This document shows, piece by piece, positions 41,887 through 50,554 of a stretch of 64,000 bases of DNA. Both the position numbers and the translations under genes were made by a program. Below the pieces are notes generated by a model. That model worked only from the letters and a program-made list of their open reading frames with translations. It did no database searches and was not told the DNA's origin. The stretch's first letter is position 1. Every line of letters starts with the position of its first letter. The DNA comes from Zobellia alginiliquefaciens (GTDB lineage: Bacteria > Bacteroidota > Bacteroidia > Flavobacteriales > Flavobacteriaceae), in contig NZ_CP119758.1 of assembly GCF_029323795.1 (NCBI RefSeq), positions 2,666,001 through 2,730,000 on the forward strand, read 5' to 3'.

Positions 41887-44016
41887 ATGTCTTTTCGCCT
41901 ATTGGCCCCATTCTTATTTTCATTTGTATGTGTTGTTACAAATGCCCAAGAAGAGCAACGCGACTCAACCGCAACTACTAAATTAGAAGAGGTAGTGGTT
42001 ACCGGTCAATACAATAAACAAAGTGTAGATAAGTCGGTTTTTCAAGTAAAAGTGATTTCCAGGGAGGTTATCGATAATTTGGCGGCAAACAATTTGGCCG
42101 ATGTTCTTAACCAGACCTTGAACATAAATATTATTCCAAACCCATCTAGCGGAAAGAGCGGTGTTCAACTTTTTGGTTTGGATTCGCAGTATTTTAAAAT
42201 TTTGATAGACAACGTTCCTTTGATCAATGATGAAGGGCTTGGTAATAATACAGATCTGACCCAGTTGAATTTAGATGATGTAGAACAGGTTGAGATTGTT
42301 GAAGGCTCCATGGGAGTACAGTATGGTTCTAATGCGGTATCCGGTATAATAAATATAATAACTAAGAAATCTTCTAAATACAAATGGCAGATCAGTCCTT
42401 ATGTTCAGGAGGAAACGGTTGGTAACGAATATGGGCTTTTTGATGAAGGTAGACATATACAATCATTAAAGGTAGGACACAATATTGCTGAGAAATGGTA
42501 TGTAAACGGTACATACACTCGCAATGATTTTGCTGGTCATTTTGGGAGAAGGGAAGGACAGAACTATGAATTGAATGATGGTAAGCGTGGTTATGAGTGG
42601 TTACCTAAGTTGCAGAACAACGCCAAGGGACTTCTGCGCTATAATGGCAATAAGCTCAATGCATTTTACCGATTTGAGTATTTTGATGAAGAGGTGTCAC
42701 GGTACGATTCTCTTGTGCGTACCAACTTAAATTCAGCAACTCAAACGACCAATCCCACCGCTTCTGATGAGATTTTTATATCAAAACGTTTCAATCATCA
42801 TTTAAACTTCTCGGGAAATATTAGTGAAAAGACTACTTACGATGCTTCGTTCTCGTATCAACAACAGAAACGCAACGTAGAAACCTATAATTACCGTATT
42901 AAAACCCAAGAGAAATTTGATGATGATGAGTTTGAGTATGAGTCTAGAAAAGGGTTCTATTCGCGTGGTACACTTAATAATTTATTTTCGAATAATTGGT
43001 CTAGTTATCAGTTAGGGTATGAGGTAAGTATCATTGATGGTTATTCTTCTTCCTTGGCTGGAGATTTTGAGGCGGATCATATAAACCGGCGTTTAGAATC
43101 CTACGACGTATTTACTTCTGCAGAATATAACTTAAATGAAAAGTGGTCTGTACGACCTGGCGTTCGGACGCTTTTTTCTTCAAAATTTGACCCACAAACG
43201 GCACTCTCGTTAAGTTCTAGATATCTTTTTGATAATGGGTACCAGTTGAGAGCGGTATTGGGTACCTCTCCTAGAAGTCCCAATTATAATGAACTGTTTA
43301 CGTATTTCGTAGACATTAACCATGATATGCGAGGGAATGAAGACCTTAACCCGGAACGGGGATACTCCGCATTTTTACATCTCAAAAAGGATTTTTGGAC
43401 GGCAAATGATAAATGGTCGTTAAAGAACAAATTATCAGCTTGGTATCTCTCCGTAGATGATAGAATAGAGTTGACAATTGTTAATACCAACCCATTGGCT
43501 TATCAATATAACAATATTGATAGTTATAAAACTTGGGGTCTTTCCTATACCAATACTACGTCCTATGATAATTTGCAAATAAGCGCAGGTGTTTCTTTTT
43601 CCGGCCAGTCCAAAACCTTGGAAAGTGAAGTGGATTTTAATGATGATTACCTATACTCCTTACAGTTAAATGGTAACCTGTCGTACAGAATACCAAAATG
43701 GAATACCGTTTTTTCAGCATACTACAAATTCACGGGTAAGCAATATCAATTTGTTCAAAATCAGAATTCAGATGGAGATGTAATCTTTCTCAAAGATGAG
43801 CAAGACCAATATAGTTGGCTAGATGCCACCCTAAAAAAATCCTTCATGGATAATAAGTTTCAGGTAACGTTAGGTGCACGAAACTTACTGAATATTACTA
43901 GGGTAAATACGGTAACCGTTGGTGGCGGAGGTGTACATTCCAGTCCATCCAACGGATTGTTGCTAGGTTACGGACGATCATATTTTTTAAAACTTTTATA
44001 CAACCTTAATTTCTAA
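41887..44016 (+). CDS. TonB-dependent heme receptor (HmuR-like)
   Basis: This 709-residue receptor has a signal peptide (ends near T-N-A-Q, 21) and no carboxypeptidase-like extension. The TonB box region V-V-V-T-G-Q-Y is at about 36, followed by the plug domain (about 45-160: V-E-I-V-E-G-S-M-G-V-Q-Y-G-S-N-A-V-S-G-I-I-N-I-I). The 22-strand barrel ends in Leu-Asn-Phe. It is followed 11 bp later by an HmuY gene and is divergent from DUF6607, so heme is the likely ligand. The promoter sits inside a long inverted repeat, pointing to iron control. Confidence 0.9.
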   Translation: MSFRLLAPFLFSFVCVVTNAQEEQRDSTATTKLEEVVVTGQYNKQSVDKSVFQVKVISREVIDNLAANNLADVLNQTLNINIIPNPSSGKSGVQLFGLDSQYFKILIDNVPLINDEGLGNNTDLTQLNLDDVEQVEIVEGSMGVQYGSNAVSGIINIITKKSSKYKWQISPYVQEETVGNEYGLFDEGRHIQSLKVGHNIAEKWYVNGTYTRNDFAGHFGRREGQNYELNDGKRGYEWLPKLQNNAKGLLRYNGNKLNAFYRFEYFDEEVSRYDSLVRTNLNSATQTTNPTASDEIFISKRFNHHLNFSGNISEKTTYDASFSYQQQKRNVETYNYRIKTQEKFDDDEFEYESRKGFYSRGTLNNLFSNNWSSYQLGYEVSIIDGYSSSLAGDFEADHINRRLESYDVFTSAEYNLNEKWSVRPGVRTLFSSKFDPQTALSLSSRYLFDNGYQLRAVLGTSPRSPNYNELFTYFVDINHDMRGNEDLNPERGYSAFLHLKKDFWTANDKWSLKNKLSAWYLSVDDRIELTIVNTNPLAYQYNNIDSYKTWGLSYTNTTSYDNLQISAGVSFSGQSKTLESEVDFNDDYLYSLQLNGNLSYRIPKWNTVFSAYYKFTGKQYQFVQNQNSDGDVIFLKDEQDQYSWLDATLKKSFMDNKFQVTLGARNLLNITRVNTVTVGGGGVHSSPSNGLLLGYGRSYFLKLLYNLNF

Positions 44017-44027
44017 TTAGAATACTT

Positions 44028-45452
44028 ATGAAAACTACCTTTAAATTATCATCCCTCTTTTTATTTCTTTTATTGATTTCTTCCTGTAGCTCAGATGACG
44101 GAGAAGTTATACAAGAAGATTTTGTTGTTGCTTTTGAGAATCCTTCCGTAAGCTTTGGAGCTACTGAAGATGAGAAAAATATAAACTTGGTTTTTTCTAC
44201 CGTAGCACCAGAGGTTGGTTCCGTAGAAGTGTCTTTTACCGGTTCCAATGCTGCTTATGGCGAAGATGAAGATTTTGTTACCGTTCCCGCTGCCGTAAAC
44301 GGCGTTATAACTATTGAGGTGGCAAGCGGGGCCCAAAGCGCTTCCTTTGTTTTTAAAAAATTAAAAGATGCCGTAGAAGGAACCCAAAAGAGCATAGATT
44401 TTGAAATAAGTACGGTTAACGTAGCCAACGGTATGGCTAACGGAACAACCGCAACCCAAGTGGCTTTTGAAGAAACGGCTGCTCTTGGCGGGAACTTTGC
44501 CCCAGAAGTTGGTGGGCCAAATGAACCTAACCAAGTGTATATTGATTTAAGTGGACAAAACCAAACCAGTATAAATCGTGAAACATGGGACCTAGCTTTT
44601 TATAATGGCGATGATTTCAGGGTGGCCATTAACGGTTCTCTCTATATGGCGGTAGCCGAATTGGATGAAACTGATATTGATGAGGTAACGGCAGAACAGG
44701 TTGTCGATCTTCAGGAGAGTGTGGCTGTGGGAACTTTTGATGCTGCAAATACCGAATTTATAGATGCGCCCAATGGAGAAATTAGCGGAACCGCAATTCA
44801 AGAAATAGCTGTTGCCGAGACGGATAACAAAGTATACTTGGTAAATATGGGTGCTGAAGTAGGCACGGAAGAACCACAAGCAGGAGCGGTAAACACTTCT
44901 GGTGATGCTAGGGGATGGATGAAAATTAGAATCCTAAGGAATGATACGGGTTATACACTACAGTATGCAGGTCTTGATGAGGTTGCTCATAAAGAAATAA
45001 GTGTTTCTAAAGATCCAGCATTTAATTTTCAATTTGTTAGTCTTACCTCAGAAGCTATTGTGAACGTAGAACCTGAAAAGGAAAAATGGGATTTGAACTT
45101 TACAGTTTTCACCAATGAAATTGAAGGTTTTGGCTCATATGGCTATTCTGATTTTGTTTCTACAAACAGTAAGGGAGGTGTTATGGCCTATATGGTTACT
45201 ACGGAAACCAAAGCCTATGATGGTTTTTCCGCTTCGGATATTGATGATCAAGCTTTTGATGATGATCAAAGGGTAATAGGTAGCAATTGGAGAAATGGGG
45301 GAGGACCGGATACCTTGCCTTCGTTAAAAGAAGATGTGTTCTTTGTTGTTAAGGATAATGATGGTAACCGTTACAAACTAAAGTTTACCGCACTGGTAAA
45401 CGAAAGTGGTGTTAGGGGTTATCCAGCTTTTGAATACGAGCTTCTACAATAA
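44028..45452 (+). CDS. hmuY: HmuY family heme-binding lipoprotein
   Basis: This 474-residue lipoprotein has lipobox L-I-S-S-C (Cys21). An N-terminal beta-rich part (about 30-150, DUF-type cadherin-like sequence) is followed by the HmuY domain (about 170-474): Y-I-D-L-S-G-Q-N-Q-T-S-I-N-R-E-T-W-D-L-A-F-Y near 175 and E-K-W-D-L-N-F-T-V-F-T-N near 360. W-D-L-A-F and W-D-L-N-F are hallmarks. HmuY proteins scavenge heme at the cell surface and hand it to the receptor. It is cotranscribed with the receptor gene upstream; a terminator follows. Confidence 0.9.
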   Translation: MKTTFKLSSLFLFLLLISSCSSDDGEVIQEDFVVAFENPSVSFGATEDEKNINLVFSTVAPEVGSVEVSFTGSNAAYGEDEDFVTVPAAVNGVITIEVASGAQSASFVFKKLKDAVEGTQKSIDFEISTVNVANGMANGTTATQVAFEETAALGGNFAPEVGGPNEPNQVYIDLSGQNQTSINRETWDLAFYNGDDFRVAINGSLYMAVAELDETDIDEVTAEQVVDLQESVAVGTFDAANTEFIDAPNGEISGTAIQEIAVAETDNKVYLVNMGAEVGTEEPQAGAVNTSGDARGWMKIRILRNDTGYTLQYAGLDEVAHKEISVSKDPAFNFQFVSLTSEAIVNVEPEKEKWDLNFTVFTNEIEGFGSYGYSDFVSTNSKGGVMAYMVTTETKAYDGFSASDIDDQAFDDDQRVIGSNWRNGGGPDTLPSLKEDVFFVVKDNDGNRYKLKFTALVNESGVRGYPAFEYELLQ

Positions 45453-45484
45453 AACCTCACTAAAAATTTGTTTGAGTTAGTTTG

Positions 45485-45519
45485 GGACCGGGCATAGTAA
45501 AGTGTGTCCGGTTTTTTTT
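45485..45519 (+). terminator. Terminator after hmuY
   Basis: An 11-bp stem with G-U pairs, GACCGGGCATA / TGTGTCCGGTT, is followed by eight T. A GTG at 45502 in the stem is therefore not a start for the next gene. Confidence 0.75.
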
Positions 45520-45591
45520 AAACAGTTTGCATATAGTTCAGAAATAAGTCAAGCAGCCTATTGTCATTATGAATTGCCAAAACAGAAAGAA

Positions 45592-45930
45592 ATGGAATTA
45601 CTATATCAAAATGGTTATGGATCCATATATAAAATGCCTAAGAATACCAGTTATTTTTGCGAAATGCAGCTGATTGTGGATACTGTGGGTATTTTTCTGT
45701 CTAGAGAAGACCTTAATCACCTTTTGAGTATTGTTAAAAAATCATATGAGCCATGTACCTGTGCCGATTGTGGTGGGGATTTCTGTAATAAGATTTGGTG
45801 CTCCAACCCGTTAATAGATATTTGTTTAAAAGTAGATGAATCTATTCTTGATCATTTGGAAGATTTAATTAAAGGCGCCCAATTTATGATGGATATGAAT
45901 GCTACTTTGGAGAAATATCGAATAAAATAA
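45592..45930 (+). CDS. Small Cys-rich conserved protein (DUF6686-like)
   Basis: This protein has 112 residues if started at ATG 45592, which follows an A/G-rich stretch; the upstream frame runs into the hmuY terminator. A Cys cluster near residues 57-69 (C-T-C-A-D-C-G-G-D-F-C, then W-C) suggests metal or thiol chemistry. No signal peptide, so probably cytoplasmic. I believe it matches DUF6686, which goes with heme-uptake genes in Flavobacteriaceae, but I am not certain of the number. It is convergent with the Dph6-like gene. Confidence 0.7.
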   Translation: MELLYQNGYGSIYKMPKNTSYFCEMQLIVDTVGIFLSREDLNHLLSIVKKSYEPCTCADCGGDFCNKIWCSNPLIDICLKVDESILDHLEDLIKGAQFMMDMNATLEKYRIK

Positions 45931-45953
45931 AATAGCTCTAACGCTATAAAACC

Positions 45954-46673
45954 CTATTTATCAACTGGTAATAGGTCGCAAAACCAGAAACCGATAGTCT
46001 CAGTGTCTTGTTCATTGTCTTTTTGGGGATTTTTATAAGCTCTGAAAACCTTCTCGCCTATCCTAAATTTTATAGGGTTTTTGAAGATAGGCCCATCATA
46101 GCAGAAAGTGTGAAATTCTCCGTTTTCACCGCAAGGATCAACATTGTCCGGTAAATCGTTAATGAAACTTTCATCAACTTCTCTTCCAACAAAAGAAGCA
46201 TCCAATACATCTGATTTTATACAGATTACAATGGCCTTGAAGCCTAAATCTAAAAACTCCTCTATGAGTTCTTTGGTGTCCCTTTTCCAAAGTGGAAAGC
46301 AACACTCAATGTTATATTTTTTTAGGTGCTCTTCTCTATAGATTCTAAGGTCTTCTAAAAAAATATCACCAAAACCACAATGAGAGTAACCTTCGGATTG
46401 TAATTTGGTTTGAACCCGTCCCATTTGGGTATGATACACTTCCATTGTAGGTTCCTCGGGAAGTTCAATTGTGGTAACCGGAAGTTCAATTTCTTGGATT
46501 TGCTTTAGTAATAACTCCCGTCTTAGCCCATGCATAGAAACACGATTGTGGTGTGTGTTTATAGAGGTAACCAACAGGTCTATGTTATGATTGCTATCTT
46601 GTTGAAGATGATACAGTGCCAACGAGGCATCTTTACCTGAGCTCCAGTTAAAGTACGTTTTTAGCTTTTTCAT
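45954..46673 (-). CDS. Dph6-like ATP-pyrophosphatase (adenine nucleotide alpha hydrolase)
   Basis: This 239-residue N-type ATP-pyrophosphatase has the PP-loop S-S-G-K-D-A-S near residue 11, M-H-G-L-R near 48, and G-F-G-D-I-F near 98. P-C-G-E-N-G-E-F-H-T-F near 180 with Y-D-G-P-I-F is the signature of the Dph6/diphthine-ammonia ligase family. Bacteria lack diphthamide, so a different amide- or thiol-forming reaction is expected; some relatives work in B12-related or tRNA chemistry. It lies at the edge of the heme locus on the opposite strand. Confidence 0.88.
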   Translation of the reverse strand: MKKLKTYFNWSSGKDASLALYHLQQDSNHNIDLLVTSINTHHNRVSMHGLRRELLLKQIQEIELPVTTIELPEEPTMEVYHTQMGRVQTKLQSEGYSHCGFGDIFLEDLRIYREEHLKKYNIECCFPLWKRDTKELIEEFLDLGFKAIVICIKSDVLDASFVGREVDESFINDLPDNVDPCGENGEFHTFCYDGPIFKNPIKFRIGEKVFRAYKNPQKDNEQDTETIGFWFCDLLPVDK

Positions 46674-46834
46674 TACAAGGGTATTCTGGTTGGGTATAAA
46701 GGTTTTGTAAGAAGCAAAAGCTTTATCTTTTTTTCAAAGCTAAATCCATAAGACTTATCGACCTAATTAAAGTCTAATTTAATAGAACTTAGCTTAAGCC
46801 TTCATTCTTATAAATTATTTTTATTTTAAGGGCC

Positions 46835-47410
46835 ATGGAAGCGCAGCGGTTAAACAAATCTATTACGACATACGGCCATAAGTTGACTCAAAAGGCACTT
46901 ATTGCCTTTAGTGCTTTATGTGTAGAAAAGACTTTTGCTGGTGGAAGTGTCATTTTTAAGCCGAATCAAAATGACCAATCTGAGTATATTCTGTTGAAAG
47001 GAATAGCACGTACTTTTGTGTTGAATACTGATGGGGAAGAAATTACACTCTCATTTTTTGAGGAAAATACGACTCTGCCTCCTTGCGTAATACGAACTCA
47101 AAATGGAAAATCTTTGTTATATGGCGAAGCATTGACTGATTGTGTTTTTGCCAGAATGGACGCCAGTGCTTTTGAAGCGTTAATGATAGAAAATATTGAG
47201 GTTAGAGAATTTGGTAATGCTGTAATGCGCCAAGAATTAGGAAATAAAGTCCAAAAAGAAATAAGAATGGCCTCTTGGACCGCTAAAGAACGTTTGGACC
47301 AGTTTAGGAAAGATTTCATTATGCTCGAAAATCGCATTCCTCACCCCATGATTGCCTCCTATTTAGGGATAACCAATGTTTCGCTTAGTAGACTTCGGAA
47401 ATTCTCTTGA
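46835..47410 (+). CDS. Crp/Fnr-type regulator
   Basis: This 191-residue protein has a cyclic-nucleotide-binding-like beta barrel (about 25-115: F-A-G-G-S-V-I-F-K-P, Y-I-L-L-K-G-I-A-R). A long helix and a C-terminal HTH follow (about 150-188: P-H-P-M-I-A-S-Y-L-G-I-T-N-V-S-L-S-R-L-R). The phosphate-binding segment G-E-L-A-x-x-x-x-R-x-A of cAMP-binding Crp is not there, so it probably does not bind cAMP even though a cyclase lies 730 bp downstream. Similar flavobacterial proteins regulate small neighbouring membrane genes, such as the one at 47482. Confidence 0.87.
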   Translation: MEAQRLNKSITTYGHKLTQKALIAFSALCVEKTFAGGSVIFKPNQNDQSEYILLKGIARTFVLNTDGEEITLSFFEENTTLPPCVIRTQNGKSLLYGEALTDCVFARMDASAFEALMIENIEVREFGNAVMRQELGNKVQKEIRMASWTAKERLDQFRKDFIMLENRIPHPMIASYLGITNVSLSRLRKFS

Positions 47411-47481
47411 AAAATACCGATTTTATCAATTGTTAATGCATGGCAAAAGCTACCGTCATTTCTTTGTAAAAAATAAAGGAA

Positions 47482-48042
47482 ATGAAAGTGGTTTATAATA
47501 TCATACTTCAAAATATTCAAGGTAAAAAAGTGTTGTTTTTATTTTTGCTCACGAATACAGTTTATGTTGCCATGTTGATGCTGACCATTCCAAAGGTTAT
47601 GGTTTTTTCTAAGGGGATGAGGTTGTTGGATATGCAACCTATGGGGTATGATTTTGAGTATGTTCACCTACTTTTTCAGAACTTAGGACCGGAAGGAAGG
47701 CATGCGTATTTATACCAGCAATTACCTTTGGATATGGTGTACCCTCTTTTATTTGGAGTAGGTTACTGCTTAGTGTTAGCTTATTTTCTGAACAAGCTCA
47801 ATAAATTGAAACCTCTTTTCATATATGGATGCCTCCTGCCATTAGTTGTTGGAATAGCCGATTATGCAGAGAATTTTGGAATATGGTTTATGCTGAAGAA
47901 TCACACGGAAATATCGCGCAGTACTGTAATGGTCACCAGTAGTTTTACCCTTGTCAAAAGCATGGGCACTACGCTATATTTTGTGATTTTAATAGGGGTC
48001 TTTTTACAGTTGGCAGTTAAATTTTTCAGAAATAAACATTAG
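47482..48042 (+). CDS. Four-TM membrane protein of unknown function
   Basis: This 186-residue protein has hydrophobic segments at about 17-37, 90-110, 114-133 and 157-178. The long loop between the first two holds many Gln/Tyr/Pro residues. No family recognised. It follows the Crp/Fnr gene by 71 bp on the same strand, and such a pairing suggests it is that regulator's target. The ATG at 47482 has a purine-rich leader. Confidence 0.75.
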   Translation: MKVVYNIILQNIQGKKVLFLFLLTNTVYVAMLMLTIPKVMVFSKGMRLLDMQPMGYDFEYVHLLFQNLGPEGRHAYLYQQLPLDMVYPLLFGVGYCLVLAYFLNKLNKLKPLFIYGCLLPLVVGIADYAENFGIWFMLKNHTEISRSTVMVTSSFTLVKSMGTTLYFVILIGVFLQLAVKFFRNKH

Positions 48043-48143
48043 TACGTCACATTCATTTCGGAATTGCGCAAGGAATACAACCACTATCAGCAATATACCA
48101 CGCTTTCTAGTTAAGGATTTGTTGTATTTTTAAGGCATCACTT

Positions 48144-50480
48144 ATGTCAAATTCTAAAAACCGCCGTATAGCCGCTATTATGTTTACCGACATTGTTGGG
48201 TACACGGCATTGATGCAAAAAGATGAAAGCGCAGCAATGGTCATGAGAGAAAGGCATCGCTCAACTTTTACAAAAAACCATACAGCGCACTCCGGCAAAG
48301 TTTTACAGTATTACGGAGATGGTACTTTAAGCACATTTTCAAGTGCAGTAGAAGCTGTGGAATGTGCAATAGCCATTCAACAGACACTGCAAAAAGAAAA
48401 AACGGTACCCATACGTATCGGACTACATTTGGGCGATATTGTTTTTGATGGAACGGAAGTTTATGGGGACGGGGTAAACCTATCTTCGCGTATTGAGTCT
48501 TTAGGCGTTGCGGGTTCAGTTCTCATATCGGGAAAGTTGAACGATGAACTTAAAAATCAACCGCAGCTAGTCACAAAATCGCTTGGCTATTTTGAGCTAA
48601 AAAATATTGAAAGGCCAGTGGAGGTTTTTGCCGTAGCCAATGAAGGGCTCGTGGTTCCAGAACTTACGGAACTAAGTGATGTTTCAAAAAAACAAAACAA
48701 AACCGTTGCCGTATTGCCTTTCGTTAATATGAGTTCCAATATAGAGAACGAATATTTTTCAGATGGCATGACGGAAGAAATCATTAATGCCTTAACCAAA
48801 ATTAAAGGTCTTAAAGTAACCTCTAGAACATCTTCGTTTTATTTTAAAGGAAAAAATATCCCGGTCAAAAAGATTGGGGAAGCACTAAATGTATCCACAA
48901 TTTTAGAGGGTAGTATTCGCTTGTCCGGTACTAAAATGCGTATTACCGCACAGTTAATAGATGTGGTTGATGATTTTCATTTTTGGTCCGAAACTTTTGA
49001 CCGTTCAATAGACGATATTTTTTCGGTTCAAGATGAGGTAAGTTTGCTTATTGCGGAAAAATTACGGGAGCATATTGGTCATTTTGATATTGATAACCAA
49101 TTGGTCAATGCTTTGGATATATCTGCGGCTTTATATAAAAAATACCTAAAGGGAAAGTATCATTTAATGAAGTTAGATGTAAAGGGTACAGAAGCCGCCA
49201 TTTCTATTTTTAAAGAAGTAATAGCGGAACAGCCTAATTTTGCCCTTGCTCACTTAGGCATTAATCAAGGATATACTTTCTTGGGAACTATGGGGTTAAT
49301 TCCTGCTGATGAAGCCTTCAGAAAAGCTCAGCCTTTTTTGGAGAAAGCCATACAATTAGATAATAACTTACCTGAAGTCCAATTAAATCTAGCATGGATC
49401 AGCGGTTGGCAAAAATGGGATTTGAAGGAGGCTTACACCCACTTGGCAAATGCCATAGAAAGTAGACCTACAGATGAAATGTACCTTACCATGGCCAATT
49501 TTCTAACGGTTGAAGGTAAGTTTGATGCCGCATTTAATTTTGCGAACAAGGCATTGGAGCTAGACCCGTTCGCGGCAATGAATCACCATTACAAAGGCTT
49601 TCTATTTTATTTAAAAGAGGATTTTAATGCTGCAGAACCATTTTTCAAAGAAGCGCTCAAACTAAGTCCGGAACTTCCGTTTCCACCCTTGTATATTGGT
49701 GTCTCGTTAATATTACAAGGTGATGCAGATAAAGGATTAATGTATTTTAAAAATCTTAACATCAATAGAACTAGAGACCTTACCCAACTTGGTGGTATAA
49801 CTTTAGCTCATGCCGCTTTAGGAAATACCAATGCCTTAAATGACGGATTGAACAAATTACAATCTGCTTTAGAATCCGAAGCTATGGGGAGTGCACTTTA
49901 TTTTCTGATATTGATTACGGCTTTTATTGGAAGAACGGATGAGGCAATTGGATGGATGGAAAAAGGGATTGAATATCGTTTGCTAATGATGCTACTTCTA
50001 AAGACAGAGCCACTGGTTAAAAATTTGCATTCAGAGCCAAGATATCAAGAGTTGATGGGACAAGTATTTGGTAATAAAAGCACAACACTAATTGTCGAAA
50101 GTAAATATCAAAAGCCGCTATTCAATAAAAAGGTATTAGAGCAGTATAGGAAGCAATTGATGCGTCTGATTAATGAAAAAAAGCCCTATCTAGATTCTAA
50201 TTTAACGCTGCGCAGTATGGCAGAAATGTTAGAAATTCCTCCCAATCATTTATCACAACTGCTTAATGAAGGTTTTCAAAAGAACTTTTCGGAATTCGTG
50301 AATTCATATCGTTTGGAAACTTTTAAGTCAAAAGCGGCAGATGCGTCTCAGCGGCATTTGACAATTTTGGCATTGGCATATGATAGCGGTTTTAATTCCA
50401 AGACGGTTTTTAACACCTATTTCAAAAAGGCCATGGGTGTTACGCCTAGAGCTTATTGGAAAACGATAACTGCAAATTAG
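48144..50480 (+). CDS. Class III cyclase / TolB-like / TPR / AraC fusion regulator
   Basis: This 778-residue protein has four parts and no transmembrane helix. Residues 8-170 are a class III nucleotide cyclase with metal ligands Asp16 (F-T-D-I-V-G-Y) and Asp59 (Y-Y-G-D-G) and catalytic Asn112 and Arg116 (V-N-L-S-S-R), so it should be active. Residues 187-315 are a TolB-like domain (V-A-V-L-P-F-V-N-M-S). Residues 330-640 are TPR-like. Residues 665-775 are an AraC HTH (L-A-L-A-Y-D-S-G-F-N-S-K-T-V-F-N-T-Y-F-K). This is the reverse order of the regulators at 24036 and 26161. A 22-bp palindrome starts at the last base of its stop codon. Confidence 0.9.
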   Translation: MSNSKNRRIAAIMFTDIVGYTALMQKDESAAMVMRERHRSTFTKNHTAHSGKVLQYYGDGTLSTFSSAVEAVECAIAIQQTLQKEKTVPIRIGLHLGDIVFDGTEVYGDGVNLSSRIESLGVAGSVLISGKLNDELKNQPQLVTKSLGYFELKNIERPVEVFAVANEGLVVPELTELSDVSKKQNKTVAVLPFVNMSSNIENEYFSDGMTEEIINALTKIKGLKVTSRTSSFYFKGKNIPVKKIGEALNVSTILEGSIRLSGTKMRITAQLIDVVDDFHFWSETFDRSIDDIFSVQDEVSLLIAEKLREHIGHFDIDNQLVNALDISAALYKKYLKGKYHLMKLDVKGTEAAISIFKEVIAEQPNFALAHLGINQGYTFLGTMGLIPADEAFRKAQPFLEKAIQLDNNLPEVQLNLAWISGWQKWDLKEAYTHLANAIESRPTDEMYLTMANFLTVEGKFDAAFNFANKALELDPFAAMNHHYKGFLFYLKEDFNAAEPFFKEALKLSPELPFPPLYIGVSLILQGDADKGLMYFKNLNINRTRDLTQLGGITLAHAALGNTNALNDGLNKLQSALESEAMGSALYFLILITAFIGRTDEAIGWMEKGIEYRLLMMLLLKTEPLVKNLHSEPRYQELMGQVFGNKSTTLIVESKYQKPLFNKKVLEQYRKQLMRLINEKKPYLDSNLTLRSMAEMLEIPPNHLSQLLNEGFQKNFSEFVNSYRLETFKSKAADASQRHLTILALAYDSGFNSKTVFNTYFKKAMGVTPRAYWKTITAN

Positions 50481-50501
50481 TTCCGATTTTCAAATCCGAA
50501 C
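50480..50501. promoter_or_regulatory. Operator-like palindrome, copy 1
   Basis: The arms GTTCCGATTT (50480-50489) and AAATCCGAAC (50492-50501) are complementary at 9 of 10 positions with a 2-bp centre. It overlaps the end of the cyclase-AraC gene and lies 54 bp before the next gene. A second copy is at 52747-52768. Confidence 0.65.
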
Positions 50502-50554
50502 GATTCCCCCTGTTTTAGAACTTAAGTTTGAAGTCAAATTTAAAGTATGTCAGA

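Noticed and set aside
46835-48200. Crp-like regulator as receptor for cAMP made by the nearby cyclase
   Set aside because: The cAMP phosphate-binding segment is missing from the regulator, and the two genes are not cotranscribed by spacing.
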